A DNA stretch of 64,000 nt, from contig NZ_OESZ01000034.1 in the NCBI RefSeq assembly GCF_900239345.1, forward strand, positions 1 through 64,000, in the 5' to 3' direction. The notes below the pieces were generated by a model, which saw only the letters and a list, made by a program, of their open reading frames with translations, was not told the DNA's origin and ran no database searches. The position numbers and the translations under genes were made by a program. Positions 34,877 to 45,067 of the stretch are shown here, piece after piece. The stretch comes from Tenacibaculum dicentrarchi (GTDB lineage: Bacteria > Bacteroidota > Bacteroidia > Flavobacteriales > Flavobacteriaceae). Numbering within the stretch: position 1 is the first letter of the stretch; each line of letters begins with the position of its first letter.

Positions 34877-35176
34877 ATGAATACAGTTGAAGAAATAAAG
34901 CAAGGTATAAAGGTTAATAAAAAACGTTTAGTTAAAGAACTAAAGGAAAGTAAAGAATTAGTTTTTTTAATTAAAAAGTCTCTTACAGCTAAATTATCTA
35001 AAACTGAAAAACATAAGGTAAAAGAACAAATGCTAGATATTTGTAAAGCAGTACCCACTTTTACAGTATTTATGTTGCCTGGTGGTGCTTTATTACTTCC
35101 GTTATTAATTAAATTAATTCCTGATATATTACCTAGTGCTTTTAGAGAAGATGAGGAAGATTTAGACAAAGAATAA
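34877..35176 (+). CDS. LETM1-like domain protein
   Basis: This 99-residue protein has a helical N-terminus and a hydrophobic segment PTFTVFMLPGGALLLPLLIKLIPDILPSAF (about 58-87). That segment matches the ribosome-binding-like core of LETM1 family proteins. Known members link to membrane ion balance in mitochondria. The function of short bacterial forms is unclear. It lies 3 nt after the proline dehydrogenase gene in a probable operon. The tail is strongly acidic. Confidence 0.7.
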   Translation: MNTVEEIKQGIKVNKKRLVKELKESKELVFLIKKSLTAKLSKTEKHKVKEQMLDICKAVPTFTVFMLPGGALLLPLLIKLIPDILPSAFREDEEDLDKE

Positions 35177-35217
35177 TAATTCATCTACTATTTACAGTAT
35201 ATTTATATATAAAACAC

Positions 35218-35225
35218 TAGTTTTG
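35218..35225 (+). promoter_or_regulatory. Promoter -7 element (TAnnTTTG) for typA
   Basis: TAGTTTTG matches the Bacteroidota -7 consensus and leaves a short leader of about 20 nt before the typA start. Confidence 0.45.
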
Positions 35226-35247
35226 CAACTTTAAAAAACGACTAAGA

Positions 35248-37020
35248 ATGCAACCAATTAGAAATATTGCTATTATAGCCCACGTTGACCACGGTAAAAC
35301 CACTTTGGTAGATAAAATTATAGATCAAGCAAAAATATTAGACGATCGTAAAGAACGTACTGATTTATTGTTAGATAATAACGATTTAGAACGTGAAAGA
35401 GGGATTACAATTCTTTCTAAAAACGTATCAGTAAACTATAAGAACACAAAAATCAACGTAATTGATACCCCTGGTCACGCCGATTTCGGAGGTGAAGTAG
35501 AGCGTGTATTAAAAATGGCTGATGGTGTTTTATTATTAGTTGATGCATTTGAAGGACCAATGCCACAAACTCGTTTTGTATTAGGTAAGGCCTTAGAATT
35601 AGGTTTAACTCCTATTGTTGTAGTTAACAAAGTAGATAAAGAAAACTGTACTCCTGACATCGTTCACGAAAAAGTTTTTGACTTAATGTTTGCTTTAGAA
35701 GCTACTGAAGAGCAGTTAGATTTTACTACTGTTTACGGTTCTGCTAAGAACAACTGGATGAGTACTGACTGGAAAAATGAAACTGATAATATCGTACCTT
35801 TATTAGACGCTGTATTAGAATCTATTCCTGCAACTAAGTACAATGAAGGAACTCCTCAAATGCAAATTACTTCTTTAGATTTTTCTTCTTTTACAGGAAG
35901 AATTGCTATTGGACGTATTTTCCGTGGAGATTTAGAAGCTGGTAAAGATTACATGTTATGTAAAGCTGACGGTACTAATAAAAAAGTAAGAATTAAAGAA
36001 TTACACGTATTCGAAGGAATGGGTAAAGTTCAAGTTGATAAAGTTCCTTGTGGAGATATCTGTGCTATTACAGGTATTGAAGGATTCGAAATTGGTGATA
36101 CTATTGCTGATTTAGAAAATCCAGAAGCTTTACCAAGAACAGAAATTGACCAGCCTACAATGAGTATGTTGTTTACAATTAATAACTCTCCTTTCTTCGG
36201 AAAAGAAGGTAAATTTGTAACTTCTCGTCATATTCGTGACAGACTGTTTAAAGAATTAGAAAAGAATTTAGCTTTAAAAGTTGAAACTACTGATTCTGAA
36301 GATAAATTTAACGTTTTCGGTCGTGGAGTATTACACTTATCAGTGTTAATTGAAACGATGCGTCGTGAAGGATATGAATTACAAGTGGGAAGACCACAAG
36401 TTATTATCAAAATGATTGATGGTAAGAAACATGAGCCAATGGAAACATTGTCTATTGATGTACCAGAAGATGTTGCTTCTAAAGCGATTAACTTAGTATC
36501 TCTTAGAAAAGGGGATATGTTAGTTATGGAGCCAAAAGGAGATTTACAACATTTAGAATTTTCTATCCCTTCTCGTGGATTAATTGGTTTAAGAAACAAG
36601 ATTTTAACAGCAACTGGAGGAGCAGCAATTATTAACCACAGATTTAGTGAATATGGTCCTTATAAAGGAGACTTTACTGAAGAAGTAAAAGGAGCTATCG
36701 TTTCTGCTGCAACTGGTAAAGCTACTGCTTATGCGTTAAACCGTTTACAAGATAGAGGTAAGTTTTTTATTGATGTAAATCAAGAAATTTATGTTGGACA
36801 GGTAATTGGTGAAAACAGTAAATCTGATGAGATGGCTGTAAACTTAATTAAAGGAAAGCAATTAACAAACATGCGTAAATCTGGTACAGATGATGCTATG
36901 AAAATTGCTCCGAAAATTGATTTTTCTTTAGAGGAAAACATGGAATACATTAAAGCTGATGAGTATTTAGAAGTTACTCCATTAAGTTTACGTATGCGTA
37001 AAATTAACTTTAAAGCATAA
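35248..37020 (+). CDS. typA: Ribosome-associated GTPase TypA/BipA
   Basis: This 590-residue translational GTPase is involved in ribosome assembly and stress adaptation. The G-domain is at the N-terminus ([31 protein letters not shown]). An EF-Tu-like domain 2, the EF-G-like domains III and V (RVIL-type [21 protein letters not shown]), and the C-terminal TypA-specific domain follow. It ends [12 protein letters not shown], as in the family. It has its own promoter and a strong terminator, so it is a single-gene unit. The codon use appears more GC- and C-ending than in neighbours, suggesting high expression. Confidence 0.96.
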   Translation: MQPIRNIAIIAHVDHGKTTLVDKIIDQAKILDDRKERTDLLLDNNDLERERGITILSKNVSVNYKNTKINVIDTPGHADFGGEVERVLKMADGVLLLVDAFEGPMPQTRFVLGKALELGLTPIVVVNKVDKENCTPDIVHEKVFDLMFALEATEEQLDFTTVYGSAKNNWMSTDWKNETDNIVPLLDAVLESIPATKYNEGTPQMQITSLDFSSFTGRIAIGRIFRGDLEAGKDYMLCKADGTNKKVRIKELHVFEGMGKVQVDKVPCGDICAITGIEGFEIGDTIADLENPEALPRTEIDQPTMSMLFTINNSPFFGKEGKFVTSRHIRDRLFKELEKNLALKVETTDSEDKFNVFGRGVLHLSVLIETMRREGYELQVGRPQVIIKMIDGKKHEPMETLSIDVPEDVASKAINLVSLRKGDMLVMEPKGDLQHLEFSIPSRGLIGLRNKILTATGGAAIINHRFSEYGPYKGDFTEEVKGAIVSAATGKATAYALNRLQDRGKFFIDVNQEIYVGQVIGENSKSDEMAVNLIKGKQLTNMRKSGTDDAMKIAPKIDFSLEENMEYIKADEYLEVTPLSLRMRKINFKA

Positions 37021-37054
37021 TTTTTAAAAATTATATTTTAAAATTTTTATATAA

Positions 37055-37080
37055 AAAACCACCTATTTTTAGGTGGTTTT
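37055..37080. terminator. Bidirectional terminator between typA and abiH
   Basis: AAAACCACCTA and TAGGTGGTTTT form a perfect 11 bp stem around a TTTT loop, with T or A tracts on both sides. It serves typA on the plus strand and the convergent abiH gene on the minus strand. Confidence 0.85.
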
Positions 37081-37098
37081 TGTTGTTTTAGATGATTA

Positions 37099-38343
37099 TT
37101 AATAAAATTCAGTTCCAGGTTCAATTAATGTTGATTTTTCTTTTTTTATAAATAATTCTTTTTCTCTTTTTTGAATTTTATCATAATCATAATTAGCCAT
37201 TACAGGGAAATTAATAGACCATTCAAAAGGAATAACTTTTTCTCTTAAAGAAGCTTCTGAATCAAATATTCTAGCAAGGTTTGCATATAATTCAAATAAA
37301 TTGTCTGCTTTTAGTTGTTCTTTTTCGACCAAATTTAATTCTTCATATCTCTCATCTGTATCAAAATCAGAACGTTTTAATAATTCAATATTTTCACAAG
37401 AATCATCATCTAAAATGGTTTTTAAAATAGTTTTATCCGTTCCTCCCAATGAATGACCGATTACTAAAACATCATATTTATCGAAAATAGCTAATTGATT
37501 AAGTACTTTTCTGTAATTTTTGCTTTTTAAATAATCAAAAGTTTTAAAATATTTTAAAAAGCTATTATTTTTACTAGCTTTCATTTTTTGATACATTTCG
37601 TCTGTATCATCTCCGTAACCAAAAATAATATCTTCGGATAAACTATTGTGAATATGTATATTTTTAATAGTTGGATTTAAAATTAAATCGGTATCATATT
37701 CAAGGTTTTTATAACATTTGATTGTATTTGTATAATTAAAATTAATGAAAGAAATATTTTGTCTATCTGTAATATGTTGAGAAAGACAATAATGAATGTT
37801 TCTATCAGGTGTTGGCTCTATTTTATCGTTTAAATATTTTTTTAAGGCTTTTTTTATTTCTTTTAAATTATTATTAAGTGTTTTTAATTCGTCATTATGA
37901 TTTTCTTTTGGTGAATTATAAATATCTTTTAATTCTTCGTAATATGCTTGTTCTATGTCAAACCAGTTTTCAAAAGAATTTGAATATAATTTCCCAAGTA
38001 ATTCATTAGATATTAAAAGTTCAATATATTCATTATTAGAATTTAAAAAAGTAGAAACTTTATTTGTTTCATTTTGTTGAATTAAATATGCAAGATTATT
38101 TAAGAATTTATCATCTGTTGATTCAGTTGATAAATCACTAAAAAATACAGTTCCATTTTGATTAAGATAATGAAGAAGTTCTTTATTTAAAAACTGTTTG
38201 TTATTTTCGAAATCAAATATTTTGGTCAATATAATCTCATTTAAATAATAATTTGCAAAATCATTATAACTTGTTTTTAATCCGTGGGCTAAATCAAAGC
38301 CATTACCGATAATTACAATTAAATTTTTACTCTTTTCTTTCAT
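37099..38343 (-). CDS. AbiH family phage abortive-infection protein
   Basis: This 414-residue protein is a member of the bacteriophage abortive infection AbiH family. It has the N-terminal signature LIVIIGNGFDLAHGLKTSYNDFANYY, a middle FINFNYTNTIKCYKNL segment, the HIHNSLSEDIIFGYGDD block and VLVIGHSLGGTDKTIL near residue 300. AbiH proteins confer phage resistance by a mechanism that is not well known. It sits alone between typA and the his operon, both housekeeping regions, so it is probably an acquired defence gene. Confidence 0.83.
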   Translation of the reverse strand: MKEKSKNLIVIIGNGFDLAHGLKTSYNDFANYYLNEIILTKIFDFENNKQFLNKELLHYLNQNGTVFFSDLSTESTDDKFLNNLAYLIQQNETNKVSTFLNSNNEYIELLISNELLGKLYSNSFENWFDIEQAYYEELKDIYNSPKENHNDELKTLNNNLKEIKKALKKYLNDKIEPTPDRNIHYCLSQHITDRQNISFINFNYTNTIKCYKNLEYDTDLILNPTIKNIHIHNSLSEDIIFGYGDDTDEMYQKMKASKNNSFLKYFKTFDYLKSKNYRKVLNQLAIFDKYDVLVIGHSLGGTDKTILKTILDDDSCENIELLKRSDFDTDERYEELNLVEKEQLKADNLFELYANLARIFDSEASLREKVIPFEWSINFPVMANYDYDKIQKREKELFIKKEKSTLIEPGTEFY

Positions 38344-38452
38344 AAGTTTTTCAAGTAAATATAATTAACAATTACTAATATTTTGTTTAATTTTAATTTT
38401 TACTTGTGAGATAAAAAAAAAAGACAAATATTTGTAGTATCAAAATAAGAAC

Positions 38453-38506
38453 ATGAATTTTAATCAATTACATCATCATCATCATATTTGCACTCAAGCG
38501 AACTGA
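38453..38506 (+). CDS. hisL: Histidine operon leader peptide
   Basis: This is a 17-residue leader peptide, MNFNQLHHHHHICTQAN, with five consecutive CAT codons at 38471-38485. It precedes hisG by 119 nt. It is the ribosome-stalling sensor of a transcription attenuator. When charged histidyl-tRNA is low, the ribosome stops at the His codons. The peptide is too short for standard gene finders. Its only expected role is regulatory. Confidence 0.9.
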   Translation: MNFNQLHHHHHICTQAN

Positions 38507-38569
38507 AGATGTATTGACTAAAAACAAAACATATTTTAAACCCGTTTGAGTAAATCAAACGGTTTTTTT
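38492..38569 (+). promoter_or_regulatory. Histidine attenuator: antiterminator and terminator
   Basis: Segment ACTCAAGCG (38492-38500, inside the leader frame and 6 nt after the last His codon) can pair with CGTTTGAGT (38543-38551) with one G-U pair. That helix excludes the terminator stem CCGTTTGA/TCAAACGG (38542-38562). A ribosome stalled on the His codons leaves the segment free and lets transcription continue. A ribosome that reaches the stop codon covers it, and the terminator forms. Confidence 0.85.
38542..38569 (+). terminator. Attenuator terminator of the his operon
   Basis: CCGTTTGA and TCAAACGG form an 8 bp stem with a 5 nt loop, followed by seven T. It lies between the leader peptide and hisG. 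The loop-side strand can also pair with ATTTACTCAAAC at 38599-38610 over 12 nt. Confidence 0.9.
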
Positions 38570-38625
38570 ATTTCTATAAAAGAAATTTTCTACACGTTAT
38601 TTACTCAAACTAATTAATAATCAAA

Positions 38626-39483
38626 ATGAGTAAATTAAGAATTGCAATTCAGAAATCAGGAAGATTAAATGAAGATTCGTTAAATCTTTTAAAAAATTGT
38701 GGTATTTCTATCGATAATGGAAAAGACCAATTAAAAGCATCGGCAAGTAACTTTCCTTTAGAAGTTTTTTATCTTCGAAATGGCGATATTCCGCAGTATT
38801 TAAAAGATGGCGTTATTGATATTGCTATTATCGGCGAAAATTTATTAATCGAAAAAGGAGGCGATATTGAGTTTATTGAAAAATTAGGTTTTTCTAAATG
38901 TAAAGTTTCGTTAGCAATTCCAAAATCAGAAGAATATACAGGCTTGTCTTATTTTCAAGATAAAAGAATTGCAACATCGTATCCGAATACAGTTAAAAAT
39001 TTTCTGAAATCAAAAAATATTACTTCTCAATTACATATTATTAATGGTTCTGTTGAAATTGCTCCAAATATCGGCTTGGCTGACGGTATTTGCGATATTG
39101 TATCAAGCGGATCTACTTTATTTAAAAATAACCTAAAAGAGGTTGAGGTTATCTTAAAATCGGAAGCTGTTTTAGCTGTTTCTCCAAAATTAGAAGCATC
39201 ACAGCAAGAAATTTTAGATAAACTTCAATTTAGAGTTCAATCGGTTTTAAAAGGAAGACGTTCGAAATATATTTTATTAAATGCCCCTAATGACAAGTTA
39301 GAAAAAATCATCAGTATTTTACCAGGTATGAGAAGTCCTACTGTTTTACCATTATCAGAAAAAGGATGGAGTTCTGTACACTCAGTTTTAGATAAAGATG
39401 AATTTTGGGACGTTATAGATGAGCTTAAAAAAAATGGAGCTGAAGGTATTTTAGTGTGTCCTATTGAAAAAATGGTTGTTTAA
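38626..39483 (+). CDS. hisG: ATP phosphoribosyltransferase (long form)
   Basis: This 285-residue HisG couples ATP and PRPP in the first, committed step of histidine synthesis. It has the SKLRIAIQKSGRLNEDSL opening, the VIDIAIIGENLL segment and the ADGICDIVSSGSTLFKN phosphate loop. The length and the C-terminal domain (about 205-285, MRSPTVLPLSEKGWSSVHSVLD) identify the long, HisZ-independent form, which is feedback-regulated by histidine. It is the first structural gene after the attenuator. Confidence 0.95.
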   Translation: MSKLRIAIQKSGRLNEDSLNLLKNCGISIDNGKDQLKASASNFPLEVFYLRNGDIPQYLKDGVIDIAIIGENLLIEKGGDIEFIEKLGFSKCKVSLAIPKSEEYTGLSYFQDKRIATSYPNTVKNFLKSKNITSQLHIINGSVEIAPNIGLADGICDIVSSGSTLFKNNLKEVEVILKSEAVLAVSPKLEASQQEILDKLQFRVQSVLKGRRSKYILLNAPNDKLEKIISILPGMRSPTVLPLSEKGWSSVHSVLDKDEFWDVIDELKKNGAEGILVCPIEKMVV

Positions 39484-39506
39484 TCAGTGTTTTAAGAAGA
39501 AATAAC

Positions 39507-40796
39507 ATGAAAATTATAAAATATCCAGCAGTAAAAGATTGGAAACAGCTTTGTAAAAGAGCAACTTTAAATCAAAATAATTTACAAGAAACGGTTCAAA
39601 ATGTTTTAAATGATGTCAAAATCAATAAAAATAAAGCATTAACAAAATATGCCGAATTATTTGATAAAGTTTCTTTAACTTCTTTTGAAGTAACTAATAC
39701 AGAAATTGAAGAAGCTGAAAAATTAGTTAGTTCGGAGTTAAAAGAAGCAATTCAATTAGCAAAAAGTAACATTGAAGTTTTTCATAATTCTCAAAAAGAA
39801 GAAGAGCAAAAAGTAACAACAACTACTGGAGTTACTTGTTGGCGTAAAAGTGTTGCTATTGAAAAAGTTGGTTTGTATATTCCTGGAGGTTCTGCTCCGT
39901 TATTTTCAACAATTTTGATGCTCGCAATTCCTGCAAAAATAGCAGGTTGTAAAGAAATCGTATTGTGTACGCCTCCAAATAAAGAAGGAAAAGTTCATCC
40001 TGCAATTTTATATACTGCTCAATTAGTGGGTGTTACTAAAATTTTTAAAGTTGGTGGAGCTCAGGCAATCGGAGCAATGGCGTATGGTACAGAAACTATT
40101 CCTAGTGTGTATAAAATATTAGGTCCAGGAAATCAGTATGTAACAAAAGCAAAAGAGTTGGTTCAGCAAGAAGGGCTTTCTATTGATATGCCAGCAGGAC
40201 CAAGTGAAGTTTTGGTTATTGCTGATGAAACATCAAACGCTGCATTTGTAGCTGCCGATTTATTATCGCAAGCCGAACACGGAGCAGATAGTCAAGCAGT
40301 TTTAGTAACAACTTCATTAGAGGTTTCAGAAAATGTACTTGCCGAAGTAGCGAAGCAAGTAAAAGAATTACCTAGAAGAGAAACCGCCGAAAAAGCATTA
40401 GAAAACAGTTTTGTAGTTGTTTTAAATTCTTCGGATGAAATGATTGATTTTAGTAATGTATATGCACCTGAACATTTAATTATTGCGTCTGAAAATGCAT
40501 CAATATATATTGATAAAATAGTAAATGCAGGTTCGGTATTTTTAGGGAATTATAGCTGTGAAAGTGCAGGTGATTACGCAAGTGGAACAAATCACACGTT
40601 ACCAACAAACGGATATGCTAAAAATTATAGTGGTGTTTCTTTAGATAGTTTTATCAAAAAAATTACTTTTCAAGAAGTAACAAAACAAGGAATAGCTACT
40701 ATCGGAAAAGCAATTGAATTAATGGCGGAAGCCGAAGGTTTACAAGCTCACAAAAATGCTGTTACCTTAAGATTAAAAGATATTGAAAATGTTTAA
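39507..40796 (+). CDS. hisD: Histidinol dehydrogenase
   Basis: This 429-residue zinc enzyme oxidises histidinol to histidine in the last two steps of the pathway. The family signature DMPAGPSEVLVIADETSN is visible. It also has the KVGGAQAIGAMAYGT loop, the zinc-site region LLSQAEHGADSQAVLV, and YAPEHLII with the GSVFLGNYSCESAGDYASGTNHTLPT block. It follows hisG by 23 nt and overlaps hisC by 8 nt. Confidence 0.95.
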   Translation: MKIIKYPAVKDWKQLCKRATLNQNNLQETVQNVLNDVKINKNKALTKYAELFDKVSLTSFEVTNTEIEEAEKLVSSELKEAIQLAKSNIEVFHNSQKEEEQKVTTTTGVTCWRKSVAIEKVGLYIPGGSAPLFSTILMLAIPAKIAGCKEIVLCTPPNKEGKVHPAILYTAQLVGVTKIFKVGGAQAIGAMAYGTETIPSVYKILGPGNQYVTKAKELVQQEGLSIDMPAGPSEVLVIADETSNAAFVAADLLSQAEHGADSQAVLVTTSLEVSENVLAEVAKQVKELPRRETAEKALENSFVVVLNSSDEMIDFSNVYAPEHLIIASENASIYIDKIVNAGSVFLGNYSCESAGDYASGTNHTLPTNGYAKNYSGVSLDSFIKKITFQEVTKQGIATIGKAIELMAEAEGLQAHKNAVTLRLKDIENV

Positions 40797-41817
40797 TTTA
40801 GATAAAATAGTTCGCCCAAATATTCAAAAATTAAAGGCATATTCATCAGCAAGAGATGAATTTAAAGGAACTGCAGAAGTATATTTAGATGCTAATGAAA
40901 ATCCTTTTGGAGTTTTAAATAGATATCCTGATCCGAAGCAAACAAAAATCAAAGAACGATTATCAGTAATTAAAAAAGTTGCTGAAAATCAAATTTTTGT
41001 CGGAAACGGAAGTGACGAAGTAATTGATTTAGCATTCAGAATTTTCTGTGAACCAGGAAAAGATAAAGCGTTAACTTTTTCGCCTACTTACGGAATGTAC
41101 GATGTTTCGGCAAGTATCAACGATATTGAATTAATTAAGCAACCTTTGGTAAATGATTTTCAAATAAGTTTAAATCAGTTACAACCATATTTAGATATGG
41201 AGGATGTGAAAATTATATTTATTTGTTCGCCAAATAATCCTACAGGAAATTGTTTCGAAGACGAAACTATTGAATATATATTGGAGAATTTTAACGGAGT
41301 AGTAATTATTGATGAAGCTTATATTGATTTTAGCTCAAGAGCTTCTTATAGTACTCAATTAGAAAAATATCCAAATTTAATTGTAAGTCAAACCTTCAGT
41401 AAAGCTTGGGGATTGGCAGGAGTAAGAGTAGGTGTAGCATACGCAAATTCTGAGGTTATCGACTTATATAATAAGGTAAAACCTCCTTACAATGTAAGTA
41501 CTTTAAATCAAGAAGCAGTAATAGCTTCTTTAGATAATTTAGCTCAATTTGAGGAAAATAAAAATATCATTATCAATGAAAAAGAAAAATTGATTAATGA
41601 TTTAAATAACCTTGAATTAGTAAAAAATATATATCCTACAGAAGCTAATTTTATATTAATAGAAGTAACGGATGCAAATTCAATTTACACTAAATTAGTA
41701 GCCGAAAAAATAATTACAAGAAACAGAAATACATTAGTAAATAACTGTTTACGAATTACGGTAGGAAGTACAGACGAAAATAAAAGATTAATTACAGCAT
41801 TAAAATCACTAACATAA
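40789..41817 (+). CDS. hisC: Histidinol-phosphate aminotransferase
   Basis: This 342-residue PLP enzyme transfers an amino group to imidazole acetol phosphate. It has LDANENPFG near the start, the FICSPNNPTGNC segment, VIIDEAYIDFS and the PLP lysine in SQTFSKAWGLAGVRVG. I chose the ATG at 40789, which overlaps the hisD stop by 8 nt. A TTG two codons upstream is a less likely start. It is followed by hisB after 36 nt. Confidence 0.94.
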   Translation: MFNLDKIVRPNIQKLKAYSSARDEFKGTAEVYLDANENPFGVLNRYPDPKQTKIKERLSVIKKVAENQIFVGNGSDEVIDLAFRIFCEPGKDKALTFSPTYGMYDVSASINDIELIKQPLVNDFQISLNQLQPYLDMEDVKIIFICSPNNPTGNCFEDETIEYILENFNGVVIIDEAYIDFSSRASYSTQLEKYPNLIVSQTFSKAWGLAGVRVGVAYANSEVIDLYNKVKPPYNVSTLNQEAVIASLDNLAQFEENKNIIINEKEKLINDLNNLELVKNIYPTEANFILIEVTDANSIYTKLVAEKIITRNRNTLVNNCLRITVGSTDENKRLITALKSLT

Positions 41818-41853
41818 AAAATAACTTATAGTTATTGATTTAAAAATAATAAG

Positions 41854-42987
41854 ATGAAAAAAATATTATTTATAGATAGAGATGGAACTTTAATTAAAGA
41901 ACCAGCAGACGAACAAACAGATTCATTCGAAAAATTAGAGTTTTATCCGAAGGTATTTCAAGGATTAAGTAAAATAGCTAAAGAATTAGATTTCGAATTA
42001 GTTTTAGTTACAAATCAAGATGGATTAGGAACAGAAGTATATCCTGAAAATACTTTTTGGCCAGTACATAACTTTGTTATGCGAACTTTAAAAGAAGAAG
42101 GAATTATTTTTTCAGAAGAAATTATTGATATCACTTTTGCTAAAGATAATCAGCCAACAAGAAAACCGAATACAGGTTTGTTAACAAAGTTTTTTTCTGA
42201 AGAATATGACTTAGCAAATTCATTTGTTATTGGTGATCGTTTAACAGATGTTGAATTAGCCAAAAATTTAGGAGCAAAAGGGATTTATATAAATGATGAA
42301 ACTTTTTTAGGTACTGATGAAATTACAGTTAAAAGAAGTGAATTAGATGATTTTATCGCCTTAGAAAGTAGCGATTGGAATGCTATTTATGAGTTTTTAA
42401 AGTTAGAAGAAAGAACGGCTGAAATTGTTAGAAATACCAATGAAACGAAAATTGACATCAAATTAAACCTTGATGGAACTGGTAAAAGTAACATTAGTAC
42501 AGGAATTGATTTTTTCGATCATATGTTAGATCAAATTGCACGTCATGGGCAAATGGATTTAGATATTCAAGTAAAAGGAGATTTAGAAGTTGATGAACAT
42601 CACACAATTGAAGATACTGCAATTGCGTTAGGTGAAGTTTTTAATACTGCTTTAGGTAACAAATTAGGAATAGAACGTTACGGATTTTGTTTACCAATGG
42701 ATGATTGTTTAGCACAAGTAGCTATTGATTTTGGAGGTAGAAATTGGTTAGTTTGGGAAGCAGATTTTAAAAGAGAAATGATTGGTAAAATGCCAACAGA
42801 AATGTTTTTTCACTTTTTTAAATCGTTTACTGACGGTGCAAAATGTAATTTAAATATAAAAGCTGAAGGTGATAATGAACATCATAAGATAGAAGCTATT
42901 TTTAAAACATTTGCTAAAGCAATAAAAGTAGCTGTAAAAAGAGACAGTAGTAAAATGATTTTACCATCAACAAAAGGAATGCTATAA
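41854..42987 (+). CDS. hisB: Bifunctional histidinol-phosphatase / imidazoleglycerol-phosphate dehydratase
   Basis: This 377-residue fusion has an N-terminal HAD phosphatase (about 1-165) with the nucleophile motif FIDRDGTLI and [16 protein letters not shown]. The C-terminal dehydratase (about 180-377) has metal-binding repeats [30 protein letters not shown] and [14 protein letters not shown]. The bifunctional form is usual in enterobacteria and Bacteroidota. It is the fourth gene of the operon. Confidence 0.95.
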   Translation: MKKILFIDRDGTLIKEPADEQTDSFEKLEFYPKVFQGLSKIAKELDFELVLVTNQDGLGTEVYPENTFWPVHNFVMRTLKEEGIIFSEEIIDITFAKDNQPTRKPNTGLLTKFFSEEYDLANSFVIGDRLTDVELAKNLGAKGIYINDETFLGTDEITVKRSELDDFIALESSDWNAIYEFLKLEERTAEIVRNTNETKIDIKLNLDGTGKSNISTGIDFFDHMLDQIARHGQMDLDIQVKGDLEVDEHHTIEDTAIALGEVFNTALGNKLGIERYGFCLPMDDCLAQVAIDFGGRNWLVWEADFKREMIGKMPTEMFFHFFKSFTDGAKCNLNIKAEGDNEHHKIEAIFKTFAKAIKVAVKRDSSKMILPSTKGML

Positions 42988-43001
42988 TTCATAATTAAAA
43001 T

Positions 43002-43583
43002 ATGATTGCAATTATAAAATATAATGCGGGTAATATACGATCGGTTCAAAATGCGATTACTCGTTTAGGGTATGATAGTATTATAACTGATAATCCTTCG
43101 GAAATTTTAAAGGCTGATAAAGTAATTTTTCCTGGTGTTGGTGAAGCTAGTTCGGCAATGGCATATTTAAAAGAACATAAATTAGATGAACTTTTAGTAT
43201 CGTTAACTCAACCGGTATTGGGTATTTGTTTAGGTTTACAATTAATGGGAGCTTCATCAGAAGAAGGAAATACCACTTGTTTAGGGATTTTTAATACGGT
43301 AACAAAAAAGTTTCCGCCTTTAGAAAAAGTTCCGCACATGGGATGGAATAGTTTTTCTGAAATAAAATCATCAAAAATAGTAGAAAATTTAAATAGTAAT
43401 GATGATGTGTATTATGTACACGGTTTTTATGCTGAGGTTTGTGAAAACACCATAGCAACCTGTAATTACATACAACCATTTAGTTCAATAATGCAAAAAG
43501 ATAATTTTTATGCAATGCAATTTCACCCAGAAAAATCAGCAAGTGTAGGTGAAAAATTATTGAAAAATTTTTTAGAATTATAA
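43002..43583 (+). CDS. hisH: Imidazole glycerol phosphate synthase, glutaminase subunit
   Basis: This 193-residue class I glutamine amidotransferase supplies ammonia to HisF. It has the catalytic Cys in LGICLGLQLMG, the oxyanion segment near VIFPGVGEA, and the His-Glu pair in MQFHPEKSAS. It lies 14 nt after hisB and 24 nt before hisA. Confidence 0.95.
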   Translation: MIAIIKYNAGNIRSVQNAITRLGYDSIITDNPSEILKADKVIFPGVGEASSAMAYLKEHKLDELLVSLTQPVLGICLGLQLMGASSEEGNTTCLGIFNTVTKKFPPLEKVPHMGWNSFSEIKSSKIVENLNSNDDVYYVHGFYAEVCENTIATCNYIQPFSSIMQKDNFYAMQFHPEKSASVGEKLLKNFLEL

Positions 43584-43607
43584 GGCTTCAAAATAAAAAT
43601 AAGAAAG

Positions 43608-44321
43608 ATGAGAATTATACCAGCCATAGATATTATTGAAGGAAAATGCGTTCGCTTAACAAAAGGAGATTACGCAACCAAAAAAGTATATAACGAAAAC
43701 CCTATTGAAGTAGCAAAGGAGTTTGAAGATAATGGAATAGAATATTTACATTTAGTTGATTTAGACGGAGCAAAATCACAACACATTGTAAATTATAAAA
43801 TTTTAGAACAAATAGCTTCTAAAACTAATTTAAAAATAGATTTTGGAGGTGGTTTAAAATCTGATGAAGATTTACGAATTGCTTTTGATAACGGAGCAAA
43901 TCAAATTACAGGAGGTAGTATTGCTGTTAAAAATCGGGAGGTTTTTACAGGATGGATAAACAAATATGGAGGTGATAAAATTATTTTAGGTGCCGATTGT
44001 ATCAACAGAAAAATAGCAACTCACGGATGGTTAGAAACATCAGAAGTTGATGTTGTTGACTTTATAAAACAATACGAACAAATAGGTGTGAGAAATACTA
44101 TTTGTACAGATGTTGCTAAAGATGGAATGTTACAAGGAGCATCAGTTGATTTGTATAAAGAAATTTTAAGTAAAAGTGATGTGAATTTAATTGCTAGTGG
44201 AGGTGTTGCTAGTATTGACGATTTACTAGAGTTGAAAGAAATAGGTTGTGAAGGTACTATTTTAGGAAAAGCAATTTATGAAGGGTATGTAACTTTAAAA
44301 GAATTACAAAAGTTATGTTAA
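43608..44321 (+). CDS. hisA: Phosphoribosylformimino-AICAR-P isomerase
   Basis: This 237-residue TIM-barrel isomerase has the two-fold repeat typical of HisA/HisF. It opens [21 protein letters not shown] and has [22 protein letters not shown] and [11 protein letters not shown], ending [11 protein letters not shown]. Its stop overlaps the hisF start by 7 nt, so the two are translationally coupled. Confidence 0.95.
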   Translation: MRIIPAIDIIEGKCVRLTKGDYATKKVYNENPIEVAKEFEDNGIEYLHLVDLDGAKSQHIVNYKILEQIASKTNLKIDFGGGLKSDEDLRIAFDNGANQITGGSIAVKNREVFTGWINKYGGDKIILGADCINRKIATHGWLETSEVDVVDFIKQYEQIGVRNTICTDVAKDGMLQGASVDLYKEILSKSDVNLIASGGVASIDDLLELKEIGCEGTILGKAIYEGYVTLKELQKLC

Positions 44322-45067
44322 AAAAAAGAATAATACCTTGTTTAGATATTAAAAACGGAAGAACTGTAAAAGGTGTTAATTTTGTTGATATTAAAGACGC
44401 TGGTGATCCGATAGAATTAGCAAAACAATATGTAAAAGATGGTGCTGATGAATTAGTCTTTTTAGATATTACAGCGACTTTAGAAAACCGAAAAACATTA
44501 GTTGATTTAGTTGAGCAAATAGCACAAGAAATAAACATACCATTTACAGTTGGAGGTGGAATTAGTACTGTTGAAGATGCATCAAAGTTAATTCAAGCAG
44601 GAGCAGATAAGGTGAGTATTAATTCATCGGCAGTAAAAAATCCGCAGTTAATTACCGATTTAAAAAACAGATTTGGTAGTCAGTTTGTAGTAGTTGCTAT
44701 TGATACTAAACATGTAAATGATACATGGAAAGTATTTACTAAAGGAGGTACTAACGAAACGGAATTAGAAACAGTTGCTTGGGCTAAAGAAGTAGAAAAA
44801 TTAGGAGCTGGTGAAATTTTATTAACTTCTATGAATAGTGATGGAACTAAAGCAGGTTTCTCAATTGATATAACAAATTCAGTGAGTACAGCCATTAATA
44901 TTCCAGTTATTGCATCAGGAGGAGCAGGTAAAGAAGTTCATTTTAAGGATGTATTTACCAAAACAGAAGCAAGTGCAGGTTTAGCAGCAAGTATTTTTCA
45001 TTTTGCTGAAATACCAGTACCACAACTTAAACAATATTTAAAAGAACAAAATATACCAGTACGATGA
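44315..45067 (+). CDS. hisF: Imidazole glycerol phosphate synthase, cyclase subunit
   Basis: This 250-residue TIM-barrel cyclase uses ammonia from HisH to form imidazole glycerol phosphate and AICAR. The catalytic Asp is in [17 protein letters not shown], and the second is in [13 protein letters not shown]. It also has [12 protein letters not shown] and [12 protein letters not shown]. It overlaps hisA by 7 nt and hisIE by 4 nt (ATGA). Confidence 0.96.
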   Translation: MLKKRIIPCLDIKNGRTVKGVNFVDIKDAGDPIELAKQYVKDGADELVFLDITATLENRKTLVDLVEQIAQEINIPFTVGGGISTVEDASKLIQAGADKVSINSSAVKNPQLITDLKNRFGSQFVVVAIDTKHVNDTWKVFTKGGTNETELETVAWAKEVEKLGAGEILLTSMNSDGTKAGFSIDITNSVSTAINIPVIASGGAGKEVHFKDVFTKTEASAGLAASIFHFAEIPVPQLKQYLKEQNIPVR

